Shown here in pieces: positions 34,440 through 42,717 of a DNA stretch of 64,000 bases. The DNA is from G032773895 sp965248935 (GTDB lineage Bacteria > Pseudomonadota > Gammaproteobacteria > Pseudomonadales > Cellvibrionaceae): NCBI GenBank assembly GCA_965248935.1, contig OZ252214.1, positions 1,116,001 through 1,180,000 on the forward strand. The letters run 5' to 3'. Positions within the stretch are counted from its first letter, which is position 1, and every line of letters begins with the position of its first letter. The position numbers were made by a program, and so were the translations under genes. The notes beneath the pieces were generated by a model. The model was not told the DNA's origin. It saw only the letters and a list, made by a program, of their open reading frames with translations, and did not search any database.

Positions 34440-35209
34440 TCAAGACTATATTCAGCACGATCTCTTTTCAACAGGCCATCTGAATTAGTACAATTTATTA
34501 CTTCAGAATATTTTACTATTCGATTTCGGCCTTGCTCTTTCGCCCGATACATAGCTTTATCAACATTCTTATAAATATCTTCCACTAGAATTTCTTTATC
34601 TCCCGCAGTACATGAAAAAACGCCCATAGAAGCACTGACCCTGATAGAGCCTTTATCCGTTTCAACATTCAATTGATCAATAACGTTTTTAAAACGCTGG
34701 GCCACAAGTTGTCCTTTTTCTTCATCTGCATGACTTAACAAAATATTAAACTCTTCCCCCCCTACCCTAGAGACGACCTCTCCATGACGACATGCTTGCT
34801 TTAATAGTCTCGCCACTGCTTGCAAGACTTTGTCGCCATATACATGACCATACTTATCATTTATTTGTTTAAAGTAATCAATATCGATCATAATTAGGCA
34901 TAACGGGCTATGTAATCTTTCCGAAATAGCATATTCCTGTCGCAATCGATCATCAAAGTAGCGCCGGTTGTAAAGGCTTGTGAGCGGATCCATTACCGCC
35001 AATTTGGAAAGCAACTCCTCACGACTGCCCACATACGCACCAAACAGACAAAAAGTAACCGCTGTACCAACTGACATATAGATGTAAACACCATTCTCTC
35101 CCCCAAACTCATGACCGAGAAACACCTGTATAACATACCAACCTAGAGGGGCAAACTGGGACAAAAATATGCCTTGAATGGCATGAGAGTAGGTCTTTGA
35201 GACTTTCAT
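34436..35209 (-). CDS. GGDEF-domain protein (diguanylate cyclase) with two membrane helices
   Basis: A 257-residue protein with two predicted membrane helices in the first 65 residues and a GGDEF domain (MDPLTSLYNRRYFDDRL, then the active-site variant RVGGEEFNILL near residue 155). An inhibitory I-site RxxD is not evident before the GGEEF motif. It should make cyclic di-GMP. A perfect FNR box has its centre 40 bases before the start codon, so transcription from a class II promoter would start almost at the ATG; FNR may instead repress it or serve the divergent napD gene. Confidence 0.88.
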   Translation of the reverse strand: MKVSKTYSHAIQGIFLSQFAPLGWYVIQVFLGHEFGGENGVYIYMSVGTAVTFCLFGAYVGSREELLSKLAVMDPLTSLYNRRYFDDRLRQEYAISERLHSPLCLIMIDIDYFKQINDKYGHVYGDKVLQAVARLLKQACRHGEVVSRVGGEEFNILLSHADEEKGQLVAQRFKNVIDQLNVETDKGSIRVSASMGVFSCTAGDKEILVEDIYKNVDKAMYRAKEQGRNRIVKYSEVINCTNSDGLLKRDRAEYSLD

Positions 35210-35242
35210 ACTTTGATAATATGCGAATGCACTTCCGCCAAT

Positions 35243-35256
35243 TTGATCTAAATCAA
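35243..35256. promoter_or_regulatory. Perfect FNR/Anr box between GGDEF and napD-like genes
   Basis: TTGATCTAAATCAA matches TTGAT-N4-ATCAA exactly. It lies between divergent genes, 34 bases from the GGDEF start and 250 from the napD-like start. Confidence 0.85.
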
Positions 35257-35363
35257 CCCTCTATTTCTAACCTAGAGCTATCCGCACATACTATACACCA
35301 CAGTAAATAACAGGCACATTACTTGACCGTCACAAAGCCAAATAACAAATTTATCGCTCTCTC

Positions 35364-35377
35364 TTGATTCACCTCAA
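35364..35377 (+). promoter_or_regulatory. FNR-like box upstream of the napD-like gene
   Basis: TTGATTCACCTCAA matches the FNR consensus except one base. A TATACT hexamer follows at 35412-35417, so an FNR-dependent promoter pointing to the napD-like gene is possible, although the spacing is a few bases longer than the usual -41.5. Confidence 0.5.
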
Positions 35378-35506
35378 TACCCCCTTCGTCTAGTTCAGGT
35401 CTAATGTTACTTATACTGTTTCCCCGCCCCTTGGAAGCGACTAAAGAAGAAAGCGCAGCATAGGCATTGTTTATTTAACTCTCTATAAATTTTTCGGGAG
35501 CCTTTC

Positions 35507-35818
35507 ATGGCAGACAAAATACATGTGACGAGTTTAACGGTAAAAGTAGACCCACCTAAGCTGGGCCAAGCAATTCATATGCTTAATCAAGAAAGCGGAA
35601 CAACCGTTCACTTTAAACGAAAGTCTGACTCCAAAATAATCGTTATCTACGAATCAATAACGGTTAATGAAATATCTCAGTTTATTGAGCAAACCAGAAA
35701 TATTGATGGCGTAAATACCGTCGAAATGATTTTCCACCAGGCTATTAGTGCAAACACTATTAAGCGAGAAGTAGCGGAACAGAAAAACTTAGAAATGATG
35801 GCATTAAGTGCAACTTAA
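35507..35818 (+). CDS. napD: NapD-like chaperone
   Basis: A 103-residue protein with the NapD ferredoxin-like pattern: VTSLTVKVDPPKLGQAI at the start, SKIIVIYESITVNEIS in the middle and NIDGVNTVEMIFHQ at about residue 67-80. NapD binds the Tat signal of the periplasmic nitrate reductase NapA. No napA, B, C or F gene is in this window, so it is an orphan here; nap genes may exist elsewhere, or it may serve another Tat substrate. Two FNR-like boxes lie upstream. Confidence 0.8.
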   Translation: MADKIHVTSLTVKVDPPKLGQAIHMLNQESGTTVHFKRKSDSKIIVIYESITVNEISQFIEQTRNIDGVNTVEMIFHQAISANTIKREVAEQKNLEMMALSAT

Positions 35819-35852
35819 ACAACAAGCAATTAAAACAGAAAAAGAACAAGGG

Positions 35853-36605
35853 CTAAGTACAAACGACGGAATTTGCCAGCCCTTTTAAAGCGTCAAAATC
35901 ATAGATTTCAACATCGTTTCTATTAATTTTGATCACTTTTTTCTTGTTTAAACGACTAATTTCTCGGCTAGTGGTTTCTATTGTTAACCCCAAGTAGTTC
36001 GCCATATCGGTACGAGACATAGACAGCCGAAAGCTGCTCGCGGAAAGCTGTCTTCGTTGATTTCGGGTAGAAATGCTCAACAAAAAAGAGGCAACCCTTT
36101 CCTCGGCGGAACATTTGCTTAATAAAGAGATAAGCTTCTGATCATCGATAATCTCACGCCCCATGATTTTAAAAAACCGGCGTTGCAGACTTGGAATGGT
36201 TAAGCTCAAATGCTCCAACTGCGCAAAAGGGATTTCACATACGGCTGAGGTTTCCAAAGCGATAGCTGAATTGGTATAGGTATCGTCTCCAAGACCATCC
36301 AACCCAAGTATCTCGCCTGGTAAGTAAAACCCCGTTACCTGCTCAACACCTTGATCGTTCAGGGTAAAGGTTTTCATAGCGCCAGAGCGAACCGCATACA
36401 CGGACTTAAACTCATCGTTAGCGCGGTAGATATAGTGCCCTTTTTGCAGAGGCCGACCTCGTTTTACAATCTCATCCAACTTATTAATATCATCTAATTG
36501 CAGACTAATTGGTAAACAAATACTATTAAGCCGACAATCATTACATGACACCTGTGGATTAGTATGACATTTGTATTCGAGTTGCTGTTCCATAGATATT
36601 GCCAT
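35853..36605 (-). CDS. anr: Anr/FNR-type oxygen-sensing transcription regulator
   Basis: A protein of about 250 residues in the Crp/Fnr family. The N-terminal cysteines VSCNDCRLNSIC (C-x2-C-x5-C) together with a central Cys in TSAVCEIPF are the four ligands of the oxygen-labile 4Fe-4S cluster. A cyclic-nucleotide-like barrel follows, then the HTH with the FNR-type recognition helix (MANYLGLTIETTSREISRL), whose E-x-x-S-R reads TTGAT. The start is placed at ATG 36605; the open frame reaches 36695 but the extra part is not FNR-like. It lies next to hemN, as in Pseudomonas. Confidence 0.94.
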   Translation of the reverse strand: MAISMEQQLEYKCHTNPQVSCNDCRLNSICLPISLQLDDINKLDEIVKRGRPLQKGHYIYRANDEFKSVYAVRSGAMKTFTLNDQGVEQVTGFYLPGEILGLDGLGDDTYTNSAIALETSAVCEIPFAQLEHLSLTIPSLQRRFFKIMGREIIDDQKLISLLSKCSAEERVASFLLSISTRNQRRQLSASSFRLSMSRTDMANYLGLTIETTSREISRLNKKKVIKINRNDVEIYDFDALKGLANSVVCT

Positions 36606-36763
36606 TGACAGTTGAACCGAGCAAGCAGCCAAACTAACATAAAAACCTGTATGAATACCATAGCAAATCAGTATGATGCTAGAGTAAATCAACATGAAAA
36701 TAACTTAGGTTAGCTGAGTTCGTGCTACCGAACCTCGTCTGCGGGAAAAGGCAAACCTCTAGT

Positions 36764-38155
36764 CTAGATAAGTTGAGAGTACCGAAGCTCCGGCTGGCGG
36801 GTAAGGTAGGCATCAAACATCATACACACCCTTCTAACCAATAGCCGCCCTTGATCAAGAACCTTCAGCTTACCCGAGTTAATGGAGATAAGTTCATCTT
36901 CCACAAGAGGGTGAAGCGCCTTGAGTTCAGCTTGAAAATAATTACAGAAATCAATATTAAACTGGTCTGCAATGTCATCAAAATCCAGCTCAAATTGACA
37001 AATAAGATGATAAATAATCCGCTGCCGGATTTGGTCGTCCCTTGTTAAAGAAATTCCGCTACGCAAAGGTAACTGCTGAGTATCTATAGCTTCATTATAT
37101 TCCGTAAGGTCTTTGTGATTTTGCACATAGATAGTATCGATTGCACTGATAGCCGAAACGCCAAAGCCAATAAGATCGCAATGGGCATGGGTAGAATATC
37201 CTTGAAAGTTTCTCTGAAGCTCTCCCTCAGCTTGAGCGATAGTTAGCTTATCCCCAGGTTTTGCGAAATGGTCCATGCCAATATACACGTAGCCCGCTTC
37301 ACACAATTTTTCGATACTTTGTTGCAAAATGCCAAGTTTTATCTGGGCTGCGGGGAGAGTACTTTCGTCTATTTGCCGTTGTGTTTTGAACAGATTAGGA
37401 AGGTGGGCATAATTGAACAACGACAGCCTATCTGGAGACAGAGTAATAATTTTGTCTATTGTTTTACTAAAGGATTCTTCGGTTTGGAAAGGCAGCCCGT
37501 AAATTAAATCCATACTTAACGAATGAAACCCTTCTTTGCGAATTTGTCCAACTAGATGCTGTACCTCTTTCTCACTATTAAACCTGTTGACCGCTTGTTG
37601 TGTTTCCGCGTGAAAATCCTGGACGCCCATACTAATTCGGTTAAAGCCTAAACTGCGTATGTGAGCAATTTTATTATCGGTTATACCATTAGGGTGTATT
37701 TCAATAGAATATTCCCCGCTGTCATCATCCTTAAGCACAAAATGCTCCGAGATTATGCCCATCAGTATGTGCATTTGCTCGTTGTTTAAAAAGGTCGGTG
37801 TTCCTCCCCCCCAGTGCAGTTGGTGAACCAGCCGATCCGAATTGAACAACTTTGATTTAAGTTCTACCTCTTCTTTTAAACGGTCAATATAAGGGATGGC
37901 TCGCTGCTTGTTAGCCGTCACTATTTTATTACATGCGCAGTAGTAGCATACCGTATCGCAGAAAGGGATATGGAAATAAAGAGAAAGAGGTCCACCCTTT
38001 TTATTGCTGCGAACCACAGCATCTAAAAACTCATCATTAGAAAAGCTTTCACTAAACTGAGGCGCTGTGGGGTATGACGTATACCTAGGGCCAGCAAGAT
38101 TGTAGCGCTGAATCAACTCATCATTCCAGGTGACTGGCGATCTGCGATTTATCAT
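36764..38155 (-). CDS. hemN: Oxygen-independent coproporphyrinogen III oxidase
   Basis: A 463-residue radical-SAM enzyme that decarboxylates coproporphyrinogen III in haem synthesis without oxygen. The cluster motif is FCDTVCYYCACNK (C-x3-C-x2-C, about residue 66), with the HemN-specific start RYNLAGPRYTSYPTAPQFSE and HWGGGTPTFL near 112. Length is normal. A perfect FNR box 80 bases upstream and the neighbouring anr gene show anaerobic induction, which matches the haem demand of nitrate respiration. Confidence 0.96.
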   Translation of the reverse strand: MINRRSPVTWNDELIQRYNLAGPRYTSYPTAPQFSESFSNDEFLDAVVRSNKKGGPLSLYFHIPFCDTVCYYCACNKIVTANKQRAIPYIDRLKEEVELKSKLFNSDRLVHQLHWGGGTPTFLNNEQMHILMGIISEHFVLKDDDSGEYSIEIHPNGITDNKIAHIRSLGFNRISMGVQDFHAETQQAVNRFNSEKEVQHLVGQIRKEGFHSLSMDLIYGLPFQTEESFSKTIDKIITLSPDRLSLFNYAHLPNLFKTQRQIDESTLPAAQIKLGILQQSIEKLCEAGYVYIGMDHFAKPGDKLTIAQAEGELQRNFQGYSTHAHCDLIGFGVSAISAIDTIYVQNHKDLTEYNEAIDTQQLPLRSGISLTRDDQIRQRIIYHLICQFELDFDDIADQFNIDFCNYFQAELKALHPLVEDELISINSGKLKVLDQGRLLVRRVCMMFDAYLTRQPELRYSQLI

Positions 38156-38228
38156 GCTAATTTCCGTTGTATTTTGAATTTTGACAAACTACGAACGGAT
38201 TACTATACCGCTAGGTCAAGGCTTATCC

Positions 38229-38242
38229 TTGATATGTATCAA
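38229..38242 (-). promoter_or_regulatory. Perfect FNR/Anr box of the hemN promoter
   Basis: TTGATATGTATCAA is an exact FNR consensus and the palindrome extends one more base each side (C...G). At -41.5 it places the start near 38194, giving a 39-base leader. Confidence 0.9.
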
Positions 38243-38311
38243 GAGTAAACTCCATTAAAAGAGCAATATTCTATCAAAATCATAACTGAAGATAGCTATT
38301 TAATAATAACC

Positions 38312-39025
38312 TCAGAAGTTAAGCACGTCCTTTACAAAAGGAATAGTAAGTTTTCGTTGTTGTTGAAGAGAGGCGTCATCTAAGCGATGCAAAAGATAAA
38401 AGAGTTCCTGTGTATCTCGGGAAGCACGGCTAAGAATAAAACGTGCTACTTCTTCTGATAAATCCATACCTCTCGCAGCAGCCCGAGCGATCAATGCCTG
38501 CTCTTTCTCACTATCTGACATACTTTCTATATGATAGATAACACAACCTAATAACCGAGACTTCAAATCAGCCAATAATATAGGTAAAGAGGGCGGGCTA
38601 GTATGAGAAGAAAATAAAATTTTATGCCCTCGATCTTTTATTCGGTTAAAAAGGTGGAAAAGCTCATGTTCCCAGTTTTTATTGCCACAAATGTAATCAA
38701 TGCCATCAAAGACCACTATTTCAACACCATCTAAGCCTTCGCAAATATCCTCTGCGGAATAACCAATCATGTGCCTCATAGGAATATATTGAATTGCCAA
38801 TTGGTTTTCCGTCGCATCGTGACACACAGCCTGTAACAAATGCGTCAGCCCTGCACCACGAGCCCCCCAAATCATTAAGCCATTTTCTCCCGCACCGGAC
38901 GAAAATTGCTTCAATGCCGCAATAGCTTGGGAATTAGTTTCACCCGACGCATAGTAGTTAGCAAAAGTCGCTTCATCACTTAACGAAACATGCAAACTTA
39001 GCTGAACGGGAGAGGTGGTTGCCAT
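38312..39025 (-). CDS. hda: DnaA regulatory inactivator Hda
   Basis: A 237-residue AAA+ protein related to DnaA domain III, which with the sliding clamp promotes hydrolysis of DnaA-ATP after initiation. The start MATTSPVQLSLHVSLSDEAT includes the clamp-binding QLSLHV motif; the Walker A region is degenerate (MIWGARGAGLTHLLQA) and FDGIDYICGNKNWE fills Walker B. It follows the DUF2066 gene by 23 bases, the same pair as in Pseudomonas. Confidence 0.94.
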   Translation of the reverse strand: MATTSPVQLSLHVSLSDEATFANYYASGETNSQAIAALKQFSSGAGENGLMIWGARGAGLTHLLQAVCHDATENQLAIQYIPMRHMIGYSAEDICEGLDGVEIVVFDGIDYICGNKNWEHELFHLFNRIKDRGHKILFSSHTSPPSLPILLADLKSRLLGCVIYHIESMSDSEKEQALIARAAARGMDLSEEVARFILSRASRDTQELFYLLHRLDDASLQQQRKLTIPFVKDVLNF

Positions 39026-39048
39026 AGTAAAAACACCTTTTATTATTC

Positions 39049-40164
39049 TTATTTACCCAACCAAACATATTCCAATGGGCTTTCCTCACTACCCACTGGT
39101 GCTCTCTGCCAGACAGGCAGTTGATCCTGCAATTTCTTCTCAAGCAACTTCATTTTGTTATCCAGCTTAATTGCCGCCATAAACCTACCCACATCTGCAT
39201 TGGTTTCTAAATAAAGCTGTAATGTATCATTTTGCACTGCAGTTACTGCCAAACTAGTTACCACGGCCATATTCTCCAAGTAATCCATAGCTCTGCGATA
39301 ATCTTTAAAGCTCCCAACGCTGCCCACTCGCATCACTATACCAGGAGTATCGAGCAACTGAGGTATAATGCTGTAGCGATTAGCCAAATAATCTACGATA
39401 GGCAGCACACCTTGTCGCCCCAGCTCTTCTGGACCCTTGGTTCTGTTATCGTAAACCTGGGTATGGCCATCGTGGAAAAACTGCCAAGTTCCCCAAAATT
39501 CGCCTCTAGACGTTGTTGAAAATCGCCCCACCAAAATAATTTCTGCGTTATACCTTTGTGAAGCGGCGACAATAGCCTTATCATCAATTAACCACACCTG
39601 CTCTGCTGTAAGGTTGGTTTGGTCTTGTATATCTAGAATAGGAAATTGTACTGGCAGCCCCCGTAATTTGGCAGTGGCTATCACCTGCTGCACCAGAGGA
39701 TGTTCACTTGAGAAGTTAAGAAGCTTTTTGCCCTCCTCTAAATTATCTTCAACAAGCCAGATTAACGTACTGGGACGGTTAATAGGCCAATAGGGCTGCT
39801 TGGTTCGGGTTAGGGTTTCTTTGATCAACCTGGGAGAAAACCTTAACAGAATACTTTCCTCTATACCTTTATCGAGAAGCTTTTGATCATCTACTTCTTG
39901 ATACTGAAACTGCTCCACATAATTCAAGGCTTTGCCAACCGCTTTTTGCACTTCCTTGTTTTTTAACACCTCCTCCGTACCAGATAAGCGCACAAGTACT
40001 TTTTGCATACCTTTTTGAGCCGCATATTGACGCTCTTTGATGTCCTGAGATCGCACCGGAACTAGGGTACTAAAGTAAGGGTCAACCGGCTGAGCGCTCG
40101 TGCTAAGACACACTCCCCAGGCAAGCATAACCCTAATGAATACTATTCGTATTTGACTTATCAC
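39049..40164 (-). CDS. DUF2066 domain-containing exported protein
   Basis: A 371-residue protein with an N-terminal signal peptide (hydrophobic to about residue 24, ending STSAQP). The body starts LVPVRSQDIKERQYAAQKGM and LVRLSGTEEV, which is the usual beginning of DUF2066 proteins encoded next to hda and purM in Pseudomonas and relatives. The function of the family is not established. Divergent from purM. Confidence 0.85.
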   Translation of the reverse strand: MISQIRIVFIRVMLAWGVCLSTSAQPVDPYFSTLVPVRSQDIKERQYAAQKGMQKVLVRLSGTEEVLKNKEVQKAVGKALNYVEQFQYQEVDDQKLLDKGIEESILLRFSPRLIKETLTRTKQPYWPINRPSTLIWLVEDNLEEGKKLLNFSSEHPLVQQVIATAKLRGLPVQFPILDIQDQTNLTAEQVWLIDDKAIVAASQRYNAEIILVGRFSTTSRGEFWGTWQFFHDGHTQVYDNRTKGPEELGRQGVLPIVDYLANRYSIIPQLLDTPGIVMRVGSVGSFKDYRRAMDYLENMAVVTSLAVTAVQNDTLQLYLETNADVGRFMAAIKLDNKMKLLEKKLQDQLPVWQRAPVGSEESPLEYVWLGK

Positions 40165-40465
40165 TGATAAATATCCGGTTCTTTTGATTACTATTTTTTG
40201 ACTACAACTTAGGCGCCAAGTTTATTTTTAGATGCCCCATTGTAGCAATATATTGTCCGCAATCGGCCAACCGAATCCAAAGGTTTTAACCACTCATTCC
40301 TATAATGTGATGTTTTTTTACTGTAGAGCCCTGTCACTAATGACGAACCAAGCCAGAAAATGTAAAATTGCGCCTTTTTAAACGCCCATAGTTCACTTGG
40401 AAATATTGGCCAAGTAAGCACTTTGGATGGGTTCTCCCACTGCTCGAACAAGCGAAACCGATTTT

Positions 40466-41524
40466 ATGACAGATTCCTCCACTTCAAACCCACCTTCATT
40501 AAGTTACAAAGATGCAGGCGTAGACATTGACGCCGGCAACGAACTGGTTAATCGCATCAAATCCGTGGCAAAACGAACTCGCAGACCCGAGGTTATGGCA
40601 GGTTTAGGGGGGTTTGGCGCCATGTTTGAACTGCCCAAAGGCTACAGTGAACCCGTCCTTGTTTCTGGCACAGACGGCGTGGGCACAAAATTAAAGCTGG
40701 CGATGGACATCAATAAACACGATACCATTGGCATTGACCTTGTTGCTATGTGCGTTAACGACCTTATCGTCGGCGGTGCGGAACCTCTTTTCTTCCTAGA
40801 CTACTACGCAACCGGCAAGCTTTCCGTTGATATTGCCGCTCAAGTTGTCGAAGGCATTGGCGAGGGCTGCACACTTTCCGGCTGTTCACTCGTGGGGGGC
40901 GAAACCGCAGAGATGCCGGGCATGTATGAAGGGGAAGACTACGACCTGGCCGGGTTTTGTGTCGGCATTGTCGAAAAATCCAAGATACTTGACGGCAGTA
41001 ATGTAAAAGTAGGTGATACCTTAATTGGTTTAGCCAGTAGCGGCCCTCACTCCAATGGTTATTCACTTATCCGCAAAATTATTGAGGTCTCCAACGCAGA
41101 CCTGTCCATGCCTATTGCAGAAAAAACGCTGGGAGAAACGCTGCTAGAACCCACTCGAATCTACGTAAAGTCATTGTTGGAACTCATAAAACAAACCCCC
41201 GTAAATGCCCTTTCCCATATTACCGGAGGCGGCTTACTGGAAAATATTCCCCGTGTATTACCGAATAGCGCCAAAGCCGTTATCGACTGTAACGCTTGGG
41301 CGCTGCCGGAAGTATTCCAGTGGTTACAACAATCCGGCAACGTAGAAGCAAGAGAAATGTACCGAACATTTAACTGTGGTATGGGTATGGTGATATGCGT
41401 TCCATCTGAAACCACCAATAACGCCTTAGACATTCTCAAAGCCCTGGGAGAACAAGCTTGTGTGGTTGGCTATATCGCCGAAGCACAAGTGGGCGAAGAA
41501 CAAGTCGATTTGCAGAACCTGTAA
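40466..41524 (+). CDS. purM: Phosphoribosylformylglycinamidine cyclo-ligase
   Basis: A 352-residue AIR synthetase for the fifth step of purine synthesis. It begins LSYKDAGVDIDAGNELV and contains GTDGVGTKLK, GIDLVAMCVNDLIV and the closing HITGGGLLENIPRVLP. The ATG at 40466 is chosen; the frame is open to 40427 without family similarity. purN follows after 20 bases, the standard operon. Confidence 0.97.
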   Translation: MTDSSTSNPPSLSYKDAGVDIDAGNELVNRIKSVAKRTRRPEVMAGLGGFGAMFELPKGYSEPVLVSGTDGVGTKLKLAMDINKHDTIGIDLVAMCVNDLIVGGAEPLFFLDYYATGKLSVDIAAQVVEGIGEGCTLSGCSLVGGETAEMPGMYEGEDYDLAGFCVGIVEKSKILDGSNVKVGDTLIGLASSGPHSNGYSLIRKIIEVSNADLSMPIAEKTLGETLLEPTRIYVKSLLELIKQTPVNALSHITGGGLLENIPRVLPNSAKAVIDCNAWALPEVFQWLQQSGNVEAREMYRTFNCGMGMVICVPSETTNNALDILKALGEQACVVGYIAEAQVGEEQVDLQNL

Positions 41525-41544
41525 ATTCACCGAGGATACGGGTA

Positions 41545-42222
41545 ATGTCAAAATCCAACCAGCTATCACAGCCCAACCAACTATCACCGTCCAACCAACA
41601 AGAAAAAATACGTATTGTTGTACTTATTTCAGGTAGCGGCAGTAACCTACAAGCCATTATTGACCATGTGGAATCTGGCGATATTCCCGCCGAGATATGT
41701 GCGGTTATCAGTAATAAAAGCGGTGTTAAAGGGCTAGAGCGCGCTGCTAATCACGGAATTGCAACCCATGTTCTTAGCCATAAAAGCTATGGCTCCCGCG
41801 AAGAGTTCGACCAAGCATTACAACAGCAAATCAACCAATACCACCCCCAACTGGTGGTATTGGCGGGCTTTATGCGTATTCTCACCCCAGAATTAACCCA
41901 TCACTACCTGGGAAGAATGCTGAATATCCACCCTTCCCTATTACCCAAATACCAGGGGCTACATACCCATAGACGTGTACTCGAAGCGGGCGATACAGAA
42001 CACGGGGTAACCGTACACTTTGTCACCGCTGAACTGGACGGGGGGCCTGCGGTTATTCAAGCAAGGGTTCCAGTTTTGAAGGGCGATACCGAAGACAGCC
42101 TTGCAGCCAGAGTCCTTGAACAAGAGCATATTATCTATCCAAAAGCCGTTAAGTTGTTTGCCCAAGGACGCCTGACCATGCAAGACGGCAAAGCCCTACT
42201 TGACGGTAACCCAATAACCTAA
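41545..42222 (+). CDS. purN: Phosphoribosylglycinamide formyltransferase
   Basis: A 225-residue enzyme that formylates GAR with 10-formyl-THF. The phosphate-binding VLISGSGSNLQAII (about residues 32-45) and the catalytic region LAGFMRILTPELTH, LNIHPSLLPKY and HGVTVHFVTAELDGG are intact. The ATG at 41545 has GAGG upstream. The first about 25 residues are an SNQ/SPSNQ-rich extension not found in the E. coli enzyme. Confidence 0.96.
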   Translation: MSKSNQLSQPNQLSPSNQQEKIRIVVLISGSGSNLQAIIDHVESGDIPAEICAVISNKSGVKGLERAANHGIATHVLSHKSYGSREEFDQALQQQINQYHPQLVVLAGFMRILTPELTHHYLGRMLNIHPSLLPKYQGLHTHRRVLEAGDTEHGVTVHFVTAELDGGPAVIQARVPVLKGDTEDSLAARVLEQEHIIYPKAVKLFAQGRLTMQDGKALLDGNPIT

Positions 42223-42438
42223 CCCAGCCCGCCTTGACATGCTCTTCCACACTGGGCATCGTAGCCACCACATGAGGTTTAAGTCATAAATGGCATAATT
42301 CTGATAGATGTGGCCATCACTGCCACTTATTTGAAATATACCTTTAGCTTACTCCTCGTACGGGTTTAGCTGAAAACTAAAAAATCCAATAATCAGCCAA
42401 ACCTAACAATACTCTTTGCTTCGGAGGGGGAAGCTAAC

Positions 42439-42705
42439 ATGGCCTTTAAATCAGAAAATGATAAACAAGCCTATTGGCGGAATAATATTTCGTTGATGCT
42501 TAAACTACTTGCCATTTGGTTTTTTGTATCCTTTGGCTGCGGTATTCTATTGGTCGACATTCTTAATCAAATTCAATTCTTTGGGTTTAAACTCGGCTTC
42601 TGGTTCGCCCAGCAGGGTTCCATTTACACCTTCTTAATTCTTATCTTCGTTTACATTCGAAAAATGAATGCACTCGACAAAAAATACAATGTTTCTGAAG
42701 ACTAA
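42439..42705 (+). CDS. DUF4212 small subunit of a sodium/solute symporter
   Basis: An 88-residue protein with two membrane helices and the family pattern AYWRNNISLMLKLLAIWF followed by FGCGILLVDILN and GFWFAQQGSIYTFLILIFVY. DUF4212 proteins are small partners encoded directly before VC_2705-type symporters. The next gene starts 12 bases later and is that symporter. A GGAGGGGG ribosome site is present. Confidence 0.92.
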   Translation: MAFKSENDKQAYWRNNISLMLKLLAIWFFVSFGCGILLVDILNQIQFFGFKLGFWFAQQGSIYTFLILIFVYIRKMNALDKKYNVSED

Positions 42706-42717
42706 GGAGCCATACAA

